A stretch of 48,980 nucleotides of DNA from a virus: the IMG/VR virus record IMGVR_UViG_3300046530_000361, positions 1-48,980 of that record. One strand, 5' to 3'. Within the stretch, counting starts at the first letter, position 1; each line of letters begins with the position of its first letter. This document shows positions 38,994 through 45,705 of the stretch, in pieces. The notes below the pieces were generated by a model. That model ran no database searches and was not told the origin of the DNA. It was given only the letters and a program-made list of their open reading frames with translations. The translations under genes were made by a program, and so were the position numbers.

Positions 38994-39662
38994 ATGGAAT
39001 TCAAAGATCGTTTAAAGGCAGCGCGCCGGCACGCCAAGCTCAATCAGGGCGAATTGGCCGCTAAAGCTGGTATCACGCAGACGTCGATTTCTGACCTTGA
39101 GCGTGGAAAATCGAAAGCCACCGCACACGTCGTGAAGATCGCCGACGCATGTGGGGTGAGCGCCAAATGGCTCTCAGACGAGATCGGGCCAATGCTGGCT
39201 ACTGGGTTAACGTCCGGCTCTGGTGAATCGAACGTCTCCCCCGCCGCGCAACCCACCAAATCATTCCGCTACCCAGTAGTGAGCTGGGTTGCCGCCGGTG
39301 CCTGGGCGGAAGCAGTGGAGCCCTACCCGGCCGGAATCTCGGACACCTACGAGTTTTCGGAGTACGACTCCAAAGGCCCGGCGTTCTGGCTGACGGTCAA
39401 AGGTGACTCGATGACAGCGCCCGCCGGCCAGAGCATCACCGAGGGCACGCTGATCTTGGTGGACACTGAGGCTGAAGTTGCACCAGGTAAGCTGGTGGTG
39501 GCCAAGCTGCCGGACAGCAATGAAGCCACATTCAAGAAACTGGTGAGCGACGGCGGCCGGCTGTTCCTGAAGCCGCTGAATCCGAGTTACCCGATCGAGG
39601 CTGTCGACGAGAACTGCCGGATCGTAGGCGTGGTTGTGCAGGCGCTGCAGAAGTTTTACTGA
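38994..39662 (+). CDS. CI-type lysogeny repressor (LexA-like autoprotease)
   Basis: The 222-residue protein (MEFKDRLKAARRHAKLNQGE) has an XRE helix-turn-helix at residues 4-60 (LAAKAGITQTSISDLERGKS). It also has a complete S24 peptidase domain: probable cleavage bond Ala101-Gly102 (WVAAGAWAEA), Ser139 in VKGDSMTAPAG and Lys181 in ATFKKL. RecA-stimulated self-cleavage would link induction to DNA damage. The ATG has no ribosome site and lies only seven bases after the -10 box, so the mRNA from this promoter is probably leaderless, as for lambda cI from PRM. A long frame reading in from 37827 is not the real start. Confidence 0.92.
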   Translation: MEFKDRLKAARRHAKLNQGELAAKAGITQTSISDLERGKSKATAHVVKIADACGVSAKWLSDEIGPMLATGLTSGSGESNVSPAAQPTKSFRYPVVSWVAAGAWAEAVEPYPAGISDTYEFSEYDSKGPAFWLTVKGDSMTAPAGQSITEGTLILVDTEAEVAPGKLVVAKLPDSNEATFKKLVSDGGRLFLKPLNPSYPIEAVDENCRIVGVVVQALQKFY

Positions 39663-39901
39663 TGCCATCCGCCCTTGGAAAGCCATCGACCTCTTGGCGA
39701 GAGCAGAGCTTTTGGAACAAGGTGTGGACCTATGCCCTGCTTGCGCTCATGGTGGTTTTCACAGCCGAAGCTGGAATTTGGCCGGACGGCAGTTCATCCC
39801 ATCGCAAGCGGGTCTTCAGCCCAGGCTTCGTTGTGGTCTGCGTTTTCGTGGCCGTGGTTGAGCTGATAGCGCTGAACCACTTCTATGGCGCGACCGGATG
39901 A
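39662..39901 (+). CDS. Small membrane protein coupled to cI
   Basis: The ATG overlaps the cI stop (TGATG), so translation is coupled to the repressor and the protein would be made in the lysogen. It has 79 residues with two hydrophobic helices (VWTYALLALMVVFTAEAGIW and FVVVCVFVAVVELIALNHF) separated by a charged loop (SSSHRKR). Small membrane proteins expressed with the repressor often exclude superinfecting phages (Sie-type); that is an inference. A terminator follows at 39954. Confidence 0.65.
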   Translation: MPSALGKPSTSWREQSFWNKVWTYALLALMVVFTAEAGIWPDGSSSHRKRVFSPGFVVVCVFVAVVELIALNHFYGATG

Positions 39902-40086
39902 GGTGCAGGCGGGAAGGACTGTGCGGGACCGTGCAGAACCAGCCAAATGACTTGCCCGGCCCAGCGCCGGGCTTCTTGTATCTGCACTACCTCCCTCGCA
40001 GCACGGACCATCTCGATTCTTGGTCGGCTGTAAGAGTCCGACGAAGTCACGTTCTCCATCCTTGCTACAAAGGCAATAGAGTCCAT
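39883..40086 (-). CDS. Possible small protein (67 aa) downstream of hxlR
   Basis: A leftward frame from the ATG at 40086 (MDSIAFVARMENVTSSDSYS...) gives 67 residues with a plausible amphipathic helix (IEMVRAAREVVQIQEARRWA). The ribosome site is weak and it overlaps the 3' end of the plus-strand membrane gene. It may be real or a chance frame. Confidence 0.3.
   Translation of the reverse strand: MDSIAFVARMENVTSSDSYSRPRIEMVRAAREVVQIQEARRWAGQVIWLVLHGPAQSFPPAPHPVAP
39954..39977 (+). terminator. Terminator of the cI-membrane gene unit
   Basis: A 7-bp stem GCCCGGC/GCCGGGC (39954-39960 with 39966-39972, loop CCAGC) is followed by TTCTT, a modest U-tract. It lies 53 bases after the membrane gene stop. 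Confidence 0.55.
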
Positions 40087-40111
40087 TACCAAGGTATAAA
40101 TAACGCCGTGA

Positions 40112-40516
40112 CTAGATTTTTGTCGAGCCTGCCGAGTCGTAACGAGCACGGGCTGCATCAAGAGCGGGAAAATGATACTCCGCCCACCGATCCAGCGCTG
40201 TAAGCGTATCAACCAGAGAAAGCGCTACCGGGTTGAGCCGATATTCAACGTGGATAGGCCTATCCGATATCTCTCGTCGCTCAAGCAAACCGTTCCGCTC
40301 AAGCTTCTTGAGGGTTTGCGTTAAAACCTTCTGAGAAATACCCTCAATTTGCCTAAGCAGTTCACCGTTGCGCATGGGGCGCTGAGCAAGAGCAGGCACT
40401 ATTAACATCACCCACTTTCCAGAGATGAGCTCCAGCGCGTCACGCGCTGAACAATTTTTTGAATACACGTTACCAGGGTGCGCCAAGGTGGTTACCTCCA
40501 GGTGCGTAATTGCCAT
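40112..40516 (-). CDS. HxlR-family transcriptional regulator
   Basis: The 134-residue protein has the HxlR winged helix: conserved Cys22 (YSKNCSARDALELISGKWVM), the recognition helix region (MRNGELLRQIEGISQKVLTQ), and the wing (LKKLERNGLLERREISDRPI). HxlR proteins typically sense electrophiles or quinones through the Cys and control divergent redox genes. Here the divergent neighbour is a quinone reductase, an ideal target. Together they form a two-gene cargo cassette unrelated to phage growth. Confidence 0.9.
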   Translation of the reverse strand: MAITHLEVTTLAHPGNVYSKNCSARDALELISGKWVMLIVPALAQRPMRNGELLRQIEGISQKVLTQTLKKLERNGLLERREISDRPIHVEYRLNPVALSLVDTLTALDRWAEYHFPALDAARARYDSAGSTKI

Positions 40517-40563
40517 GATGAGCGATACGGTACAGCATTCGTAAAACAGCTGAGGTAGACCGC

Positions 40564-41295
40564 ATGCATGTTCTTATCGTTTTAGCCCACCCTGACAATG
40601 AGTCCTTTAACAGCCAGTTAACCGCAGCAGCCAGATCTGCTCTTGAAGCGGCAGGGCACGTGGTAACTATATCTGACCTCTACGCCGCGAAGTTCGATCC
40701 AGTAGAAGACGGTCAGCATTACGGTGATCGCCTGAACACGCAGCAATTTGTTGCGCTAGCGGAGCAGCGCCACGCCAGCAAGAATGGCACTCTGCCGAGG
40801 GACGTACAGCTAGAAATTGAAAAACTCGAAGCTGCAGATCTCGTTATCTTGCAGTTTCCACTTTGGTGGCACGGCCCTCCCGCCGTTCTGAAAGGCTGGT
40901 TTGATCGAGTCTTTGTTTCTGGCCATCTCTACAACAGTAAAATGCGATACGAAACAGGCTATTTTCGGGGAAAGCGGGCAATCGTATCAGTCACGACTGG
41001 GGCACCTGCTTCGGCTTTCGGGCCTGGCGCCAGAGGCGGGGAAATGGGGGTGATGCTTTGGCCTATCCACTATTCTCTACATTATCTAGGATTCTCAATT
41101 CTTGCACCTGAATACCATTTCGAGGTCTCAGGACATGGCTATAGTTATAGTGAAGAGTCTGAAAATCAGAAGCGACTACAGGCTAACATTGAGGATTGGT
41201 CTAAACGGGTAGCTCATCTAGATTACGAAAGAACGCTTACTTTTTCGGGTTGGGCTGACTGGGCAGAAGACGGGAGTTCCAAATCACCTAATTGA
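40564..41295 (+). CDS. NAD(P)H dehydrogenase (quinone), flavodoxin-like
   Basis: The 243-residue protein (MHVLIVLAHPDNESFNSQLT) has the flavodoxin_2 fold of NQO1/MdaB-type enzymes. Markers are the N-terminal VLAHPDNESFNSQL phosphate-binding loop, QFPLWWHGPPAVLKGWFDRV at 97-116, and VSVTTGAPASAFGPGARGG. It would reduce quinones or similar electrophiles by two electrons with FAD/FMN and NAD(P)H. The HxlR gene lies 47 bases upstream on the other strand, and their shared promoter region should hold the operator. It is lower in GC than phage genes around it. It may give the lysogen resistance to oxidative or quinone stress. Confidence 0.88.
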   Translation: MHVLIVLAHPDNESFNSQLTAAARSALEAAGHVVTISDLYAAKFDPVEDGQHYGDRLNTQQFVALAEQRHASKNGTLPRDVQLEIEKLEAADLVILQFPLWWHGPPAVLKGWFDRVFVSGHLYNSKMRYETGYFRGKRAIVSVTTGAPASAFGPGARGGEMGVMLWPIHYSLHYLGFSILAPEYHFEVSGHGYSYSEESENQKRLQANIEDWSKRVAHLDYERTLTFSGWADWAEDGSSKSPN

Positions 41296-41381
41296 TAGAA
41301 CTACCTGCTTTCAGCGACTATGCATGCTGGATAACCCCATAGCCAACAAATCCTAGAACGGCAGATTATATATGCGGCTAA

Positions 41382-41552
41382 CTAGCAAGCGACTACCTTG
41401 CGCGCATATAGAGCCTGGCCATGAGCTAGCCAAATGGAAATCTCACGGTAATACACTGGGAAGATTGAGCCCCGGCGCCAATCAAGTTCTTCTTCCGGCC
41501 ACTTAGCCACCAGTCGGTATTTAGCACACTGGCCTTGCTCAAGGATCGGCAC
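41382..41552 (-). CDS. Possible small phage protein (56 aa)
   Basis: From a GTG at 41552 the frame gives 56 residues (MPILEQGQCAKYRLVAKWPE...) with a protein-like mix of charged and aromatic residues (ELDWRRGSIFPVYYREISIW). The ribosome site is unclear. An upstream extension would run through the hairpin at 41569 and is unlikely. It fills part of the gap between the quinone reductase and DUF1654 gene. From 41296 to 41381 I see nothing. Confidence 0.4.
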   Translation of the reverse strand: MPILEQGQCAKYRLVAKWPEEELDWRRGSIFPVYYREISIWLAHGQALYARKVVAC

Positions 41553-41568
41553 CCCAGGTGTCGCAGAG

Positions 41569-41592
41569 AGCCCGCTATGGAGCGGGCTTTTT
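41569..41592 (+). terminator. Intrinsic terminator
   Basis: A 7-bp stem AGCCCGC/GCGGGCT (41569-41575 with 41582-41588, loop TATGGA) is followed by five T on the plus strand. It may end the quinone reductase transcript, 270 bases on, and insulates the SOS-controlled gene that follows. Confidence 0.75.
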
Positions 41593-41657
41593 GGTATCCG
41601 CCGGAAACGCCCCTGCTTCAAAATATGCATTTATGCATGAAACTTCTCGCCAGCCTA

Positions 41658-41698
41658 TTGCCAAGAAATGTCAGCGCAAATACTGTGTATGCATACAG
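41658..41698 (+). promoter_or_regulatory. LexA-controlled promoter of the DUF1654 gene
   Basis: CTGTGTATGCATACAG (41683-41698) is a perfect LexA box, extended to a 26-bp palindrome from AAATA to TATTT. TTGCCA (41658-41663) and TACTGT (41681-41686) have 17-base spacing, so the LexA box covers the -10 box and the start of transcription. Confidence 0.88.
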
Positions 41699-41717
41699 TA
41701 TTTGCAAGGAGCGAAGC

Positions 41718-41969
41718 ATGAACCAGGCACCCTACCCCACATCCAAACCGAGAAATTCCTACGAGCTTGTGGGCCACCGCCTGCAACGCTTGATCGCATC
41801 CCCCCGGGTACAGCGGATTCAGTTGGTTGAGGTCTCCAGGCGCGACGATGAAAGCCCTGAAGCCTGGCGCCAGGTGATCCAGGATATCGGCGACACCGCA
41901 GGCATAAGGATCGAGCATCTGGATGATGGTGCCGTCCGGATCGGCTGGCGCGAGTACTGCGATTCCTAA
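41718..41969 (+). CDS. DUF1654 family protein, SOS-regulated
   Basis: The ATG at 41718 has AAGGAG before it; the longer frame upstream crosses the LexA box and is not real. The 83-residue protein contains the DUF1654 pattern: SYELVGHRLQRLIASPRVQR, then VEVSRRDDESPEAWRQVIQD and HLDDGAVRIGWREYC. The family is Pseudomonas-restricted in my knowledge, and members with LexA boxes are known. Its role is unknown. It is one of two LexA-boxed units in this prophage. A terminator follows at once. Confidence 0.85.
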   Translation: MNQAPYPTSKPRNSYELVGHRLQRLIASPRVQRIQLVEVSRRDDESPEAWRQVIQDIGDTAGIRIEHLDDGAVRIGWREYCDS

Positions 41970-41972
41970 ATG

Positions 41973-41997
41973 AGCCCGCCAGTGAGCGGGCTTTTTA
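41973..41997 (+). terminator. Terminator of the DUF1654 gene
   Basis: A 7-bp stem AGCCCGC/GCGGGCT (41973-41979 with 41986-41992) is followed by TTTTATC. It has the same stem sequence as the hairpin at 41569, so the SOS gene is bracketed by identical terminators. Confidence 0.82.
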
Positions 41998-42014
41998 TCG
42001 CCGCCCATAAAATA

Positions 42015-42057
42015 TATGGGAATACCCATTGACGATAAATATGGGAGTGCCTATATT
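42015..42057 (+). promoter_or_regulatory. Second CI-controlled promoter (two operators) of the rightward early operon
   Basis: TATGGGAATACCCAT (42015-42029) and TATGGGAGTGCCTATA (42040-42055) match the three cI/cro operators and are 25 bp apart. They overlap a very good promoter: TTGACG (42029-42034), 17-base spacer, TATATT (42052-42057). CI bound here would block the whole 42397-48142 operon, so it acts like lambda PL/OL. Confidence 0.82.
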
Positions 42058-42063
42058 TGCATC

Positions 42064-42396
42064 CATCGAGACGCCACTGCGAATCGCCAGAGCCGAAGGC
42101 TCGAAGCTCTTTAGCGACACCCCTTGCCGGATCACCACCGGCCCAGATTCAAAGGCAGCGATGAACCGGCCTAAACGGTTCAGAGGGTTGGCAACTGACC
42201 CGGGCGTGCAGCGTAAAGCGCCAAGAACAGTTATCCAGCGGGAGAACAAGCCGAAAGGCCCGCGGCTGGAGTGACATTTGATTCAAGCCGGTGACCGACG
42301 CCAGTAGCGGGTCCCGGCGGAAGTTTTCACTGATGCACCCAGCTGCAGCTCGGTCGGGTGCATTGGGAAAACAACCGATCAAGCACGGAGCACCAA
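42064..42396 (+). promoter_or_regulatory. Long untranslated leader with hairpin
   Basis: About 330 bases separate the promoter from the first well-supported gene. I see no convincing gene here; a frame starting at 42041 would begin upstream of the transcript. An 8-bp stem ATGCACCC/GGGTGCAT (42333-42340 with 42356-42363) lies 24 bases before the ribosome site of the next gene and could affect its translation. An early antitermination site could also be present, but none is recognisable by eye. Confidence 0.4.
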
Positions 42397-43170
42397 ATGA
42401 GCGAGCAAACACTTCAATCCATGCTGATGGATGGCGTAACCCGATTCACAGACGGCGCCAAGCCAGCAGAAATCATCGATAAGCATGTGGAAAGCATGTT
42501 CACCGACATCATCAAAGACAACTTCCGCAGCTACAGCGACATGGGCAAGCTGGTCAGCCAGGCCATTAAAGACGCGCTGCCATCCAACGTGAGCGATCTG
42601 TTTGAGCTGACTCGCTACAACGACCTGATCGCCACCGCATTGAAAACACAGTGGGAGTCTTCTGGCGTTACTGGCGAAATGCTTCGTCGTTCGCAAGCAG
42701 CGATCGACGATGCGCTGAAAGACGACATCGTGCCGGAATTCGTAAACCTGAGCGATTTGCTGAATGCCTTCATCGAAGAAAACAAAGAGCGCGCAACAGA
42801 CGAGCAATGGGAAAGCCCGCACATCACCATTCGCGAGGCTGAAAACGACTACATCGGCAGCAGCAAGCACATGCACATCTGCTTTGACCCACAGCCGGAA
42901 GAGCGCAGTTCGTCATCTCGATACTCCTCTGGTACCAAGCGCACCGAATGGGAGCTGGCCAATCGGATCAGCATCAGCGTCAAGGGCCAGAACGAGCGGG
43001 GCTACGACTTCGGTGAGGTCTACAGCGCGAAGCTGGACGGCGCACCCATTGGCCGCAACTTCATGATTTACAAGAAGTGGGAAAAGCTCACTGCGGCCCT
43101 CTACTTCGGTGGTGCCAAGCTGGTGATCGATTGCGACGAGCACGATTTCAGTTATGGCCTGTACGACTGA
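42397..43170 (+). CDS. Phage early protein (257 aa), unknown function
   Basis: The ATG at 42397 follows CGGAG by six bases. The 257-residue protein (MSEQTLQSMLMDGVTRFTDG...) has a helical N-terminal half (EIIDKHVESMFTDIIKDNFR, ... SDMGKLVSQAIKDALPSNVS) and a beta-rich C-terminal half (SPHITIREAENDYIGSSKHM, YDFGEVYSAKLDG, LVIDCDEHDFSYGLYD). It has no catalytic motif I know. As first gene of the CI-repressed operon it would be made strongly at induction, and may modify host functions. Confidence 0.65.
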   Translation: MSEQTLQSMLMDGVTRFTDGAKPAEIIDKHVESMFTDIIKDNFRSYSDMGKLVSQAIKDALPSNVSDLFELTRYNDLIATALKTQWESSGVTGEMLRRSQAAIDDALKDDIVPEFVNLSDLLNAFIEENKERATDEQWESPHITIREAENDYIGSSKHMHICFDPQPEERSSSSRYSSGTKRTEWELANRISISVKGQNERGYDFGEVYSAKLDGAPIGRNFMIYKKWEKLTAALYFGGAKLVIDCDEHDFSYGLYD

Positions 43171-43321
43171 ACAACCAGCGCCATGACAGCCGGGAAAGAC
43201 CGGCACCTCCCCTTCCCCACCTCTATTACGTCAGCACTCCTCCCCCGCGCCCATCGGCAACCAGCGGGAGGCATGAGTGTTGACGAATACAGGTGAACAA
43301 CCCGCCACCTTGGAGGCGACC

Positions 43322-43759
43322 ATGAACGCAGCATTGAATATTTGCCAGGAGCGTTTCGACGCTGAGTTGCCTCCAGAGGTCAGCGAGAGCGACGAGGTGG
43401 CTGACTGGCTTGAGCATTCGGCGGAGCGCCTGGTGTGCGGCGTCGACATCAAGTGGAAGCGGCGCTACGGCCAGCCGCAGGTTGTGACGTTCGACCGGTT
43501 CTGCACTGTCCTGCAGGGCCACCTGAACCAGCGCCAGATAGACGGCCTGGATCAGCGTGATTCGTTTGCCCGCCTGCTGCTGTCGGCGATGCTCGGCAGC
43601 CAGAGCGATGCCCGCGCCCACGCTGCCGACTTGCTGGGCCAGCAGCGTCCGATTGAGACGGTCGAGAAGATCGCCGTAGCGCTGCTGCGGCCCTACGCCG
43701 AAGACGCGGTAGCAGCGGAACGGGAAGAGCGCGAAGACGACGTGGATGCAGATCTATGA
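43322..43759 (+). CDS. Phage early hypothetical protein (145 aa)
   Basis: The start at 43322 (MNAALNICQERFDAELPPEV) has GGAGG six bases upstream; the frame extends further but without support. The acidic, helical product shows DEVADWLEHSAERLVCGVDI and a C-terminal IETVEKIAVALLRPYAEDAV followed by an acidic tail (EREEREDDVDADL). The tail suggests DNA mimicry or protein contact, but this is not proved. It overlaps the next gene by four bases. The gap 43171-43321 holds no convincing gene. Confidence 0.6.
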   Translation: MNAALNICQERFDAELPPEVSESDEVADWLEHSAERLVCGVDIKWKRRYGQPQVVTFDRFCTVLQGHLNQRQIDGLDQRDSFARLLLSAMLGSQSDARAHAADLLGQQRPIETVEKIAVALLRPYAEDAVAAEREEREDDVDADL

Positions 43760-43947
43760 GCCCGCACATCCTGATCGATGAGGCGCTGGAGGCCCTGGAG
43801 CATCCAGCCAGCGAGCCCGGTGCCCAATCCGTCGTCGTGCGGATGATCACCAACATGCTTACCGGCGACGCGATCACCGTCGAAGAATTCAACCACTACT
43901 GCCAGCGCCTGCTGAAAATCACCAGGCACCGCAAGGAGGCCGCATGA
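43756..43947 (+). CDS. Small phage hypothetical protein (63 aa)
   Basis: The 63-residue protein (MSPHILIDEALEALEHPASE...) overlaps the genes before and after by four bases each (ATGA), showing translational coupling. It is helical, with ITVEEFNHYCQRLLKITRHR near the end. No function can be named; the operon position suggests an early regulatory or host-modifying role. Confidence 0.65.
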   Translation: MSPHILIDEALEALEHPASEPGAQSVVVRMITNMLTGDAITVEEFNHYCQRLLKITRHRKEAA

Positions 43948-44138
43948 CCACGCCAATTGTGAAATCGCTGGCTGATGAGCAGCTCGACGACATCGAGCGC
44001 CGCATTGCCATCCTGGGCTTCGGCCTTCCCTTCAATGAGCTGATTGGCCGCAAGCGTGAAGACCTCGTGCGGGATCTGCCGCAGCGCCTGGCGCCAACCA
44101 TGAAGGGTGGGCGGATTGCGGTGAGGGTTCGGCCTTGA
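43944..44138 (+). CDS. Small phage hypothetical protein (64 aa)
   Basis: The 64-residue protein (MTTPIVKSLADEQLDDIERR...) has a strong AAGGAGG before its ATG and overlaps the gene upstream by four bases. It contains IERRIAILGFGLPFNELIGR and a basic end (GGRIAVRVRP). No membrane segment or known motif is present. Function unknown. Confidence 0.65.
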   Translation: MTTPIVKSLADEQLDDIERRIAILGFGLPFNELIGRKREDLVRDLPQRLAPTMKGGRIAVRVRP

Positions 44139-44251
44139 CTCCCCACCAGCGCACCAGGCGCACGCTCATCTGGCGCGGATCTTTCTCTGTCCTCTCCCTA
44201 GGCACATTCCTGATGTTGCTCAGCGCTCTCGCTGATCGAATTTCGGGTTAG
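44135..44251 (+). CDS. Possible 38-residue membrane peptide (TTG start)
   Basis: A TTG overlapping the preceding stop (TTGA) opens a frame of 38 residues: basic start (TPHQRTRRTLIWRGSF), one hydrophobic helix (SVLSLGTFLMLLSALA), then stop at 44251. The tight overlap and the single membrane segment argue for a real coupled gene. The rare start codon and small size keep this uncertain. It converges with the reverse gene at 44248. Confidence 0.45.
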   Translation: MTPHQRTRRTLIWRGSFSVLSLGTFLMLLSALADRISG

Positions 44252-44520
44252 CTTTTGGATTTGTTCGCTACAGCTCTGGACAGTTCAAGAATGGTGTTGG
44301 AGGCACTTTGAAAGCTGCCAAGACCAGGATATTGAACCTCATAGATATAGCTGAGCCGATCCGTCAATGCCTTGTGAATTTCCTTGGCGCCGAGTGCAGT
44401 TGCTAAGTTGATCATGATCTCTTCCAGTGTTTCTCGCTGGCTGAGTCCTGTGTTTTTTATTGTTCCGCTGTAACTGCCAGAGATCGGCTTTGGCGCCGTG
44501 ATGATCTTTGTCTTGCGCAT
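44248..44520 (-). CDS. Reverse-strand hypothetical protein inside the rightward operon (90 aa)
   Basis: The start at 44520 (MRKTKIITAPKPISGSYSGT) has GGAGG upstream. The 90-residue product has a basic N-terminus and a helical core (SQRETLEEIMINLATALGAK, EIHKALTDRLSYIYEVQYPG). Its codon use is less GC-rich than neighbours. It is transcribed against the operon, so read-through from the CI-repressed promoter would give antisense RNA over it. It is a likely lysogenic accessory gene. Function unknown. Confidence 0.6.
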   Translation of the reverse strand: MRKTKIITAPKPISGSYSGTIKNTGLSQRETLEEIMINLATALGAKEIHKALTDRLSYIYEVQYPGLGSFQSASNTILELSRAVANKSKS

Positions 44521-44610
44521 TCCCTGATCCTCCAAATCGTCAATTCACGAAATATCCCACATACAACTTAAAACGCACAGCGCCTCGCAAGGATGGCGCG
44601 GGAGATAGTC

Positions 44611-45705
44611 ATGCTCGCAGCAATTGCAGATCGCATCCGTTCCAAGTCCTACGAACTTCCCCTGTCCCGCGATTACGTCCGCCACTGGGGCCTGAAAGAG
44701 GCCATACGGGAGCTGGTACAGAACGCCCTGGACAGCGAGTCGCCGTTTGAATATGCCTTCGCCGAAGGCCAGCTATTCATCACCAGCCGCTTTGCAAGGC
44801 TGGAGGCCAGCACCCTGGTGCTGGGCAGCACGTCCAAGTCTGATCGCGCCGATGCCATCGGTAGCTTCGGCGAGGGCTACAAAATAGCCCTGCTGGTACT
44901 GACCCGGAATGGCTACGACGTGAAGGTGCTGAACGGAAACAAACAATGGGTACCAGAGTTCCGGCACAGCGACCAGTTCGACGCCGAAGTGTTATGCATC
45001 AACGAGACCCCGGCGCACCGGCAGAATCAGGGCGTTGAGTTCGTTGTCTCCGGTCTCACTGAGGATGACGAAGCGGAAATCCGCAGCATGTGCCTGCGCA
45101 TGCAGCCGCCAATGAGCGACGTCATCGGCACCAAATACGGCCACATCCTGCCTTCCCGGCCGGGGAAGCTCTACGTCGGCACGCTCTTCGTGTGCGACAC
45201 CGACCTGACCTACGGCTACGACATCCTCCCCGAACACCTGCAGCTTGAGCGTGATCGCCAGACGGTCAGCGGTTGGGACTTGAAACAGGTATCTAAAAAC
45301 GCCTGGATCGACACCGGGCGCCTTGATGAAGTGGCGGAGAAGATCGAGGCAGGAATTCCGGACGTTGAATACGTCGGGTATGGCAGCACTGAGCTTGTGA
45401 AGGAGGCCTGCTACAGGTTGTTCCAGCAGAAGCACCCCGGCGCCATTGCAGTTCAATCCCAGGAAGAGCTGAACAGCCTGGTCAAGCAGGGAATGACCAA
45501 CACCGTAGTGGTGAGCCGGACCTTCCACTCTCAGGTTTCAAACTCGACTTCGTACAAGCAGCAGGTCTCCCACGTCGTTGCCATCCAGACGCCCAAAGCC
45601 GCCTTGGAAGAATGGTATCGCGACCACAAAAAATACATGAGCAGGCTGCCGTCGGCTTCCTTCAAGGAGCTGGCCAAGCGTGCTGACAGCTGGAGGAACA
45701 AGTGA
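44611..45705 (+). CDS. GHKL-type ATP-binding protein
   Basis: The start at 44611 has GGGAG before it, giving 364 residues. The N-terminal 110 residues show a GHKL (Hsp90/MutL-like) ATP site: N-box AIRELVQNALDSE with Glu34, Asn38, Asp41, and glycine lid ADAIGSFGEGYKIALLVLTR. The usual DxGxG motif between them is not visible: the expected place reads FARLEASTLVLGSTSKSD. The rest holds YGHILPSRPGKLYVGTLFVC and YGYDILPEHLQLERDRQTVS. It precedes the annealing recombinase with overlapping stop/start, so a role in DNA processing is likely but unproved. Confidence 0.75.
   Translation: MLAAIADRIRSKSYELPLSRDYVRHWGLKEAIRELVQNALDSESPFEYAFAEGQLFITSRFARLEASTLVLGSTSKSDRADAIGSFGEGYKIALLVLTRNGYDVKVLNGNKQWVPEFRHSDQFDAEVLCINETPAHRQNQGVEFVVSGLTEDDEAEIRSMCLRMQPPMSDVIGTKYGHILPSRPGKLYVGTLFVCDTDLTYGYDILPEHLQLERDRQTVSGWDLKQVSKNAWIDTGRLDEVAEKIEAGIPDVEYVGYGSTELVKEACYRLFQQKHPGAIAVQSQEELNSLVKQGMTNTVVVSRTFHSQVSNSTSYKQQVSHVVAIQTPKAALEEWYRDHKKYMSRLPSASFKELAKRADSWRNK

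Noticed and set aside
42041-42274. Frame of 78 codons starting in the CI operator
   Set aside because: Its ATG is upstream of the -10 box of the promoter it would need, and no ribosome site precedes internal starts.
43183-43296. 37-codon frame before the 43322 gene
   Set aside because: No ribosome site, low-complexity Pro/Arg content and no sign of coupling to neighbours.
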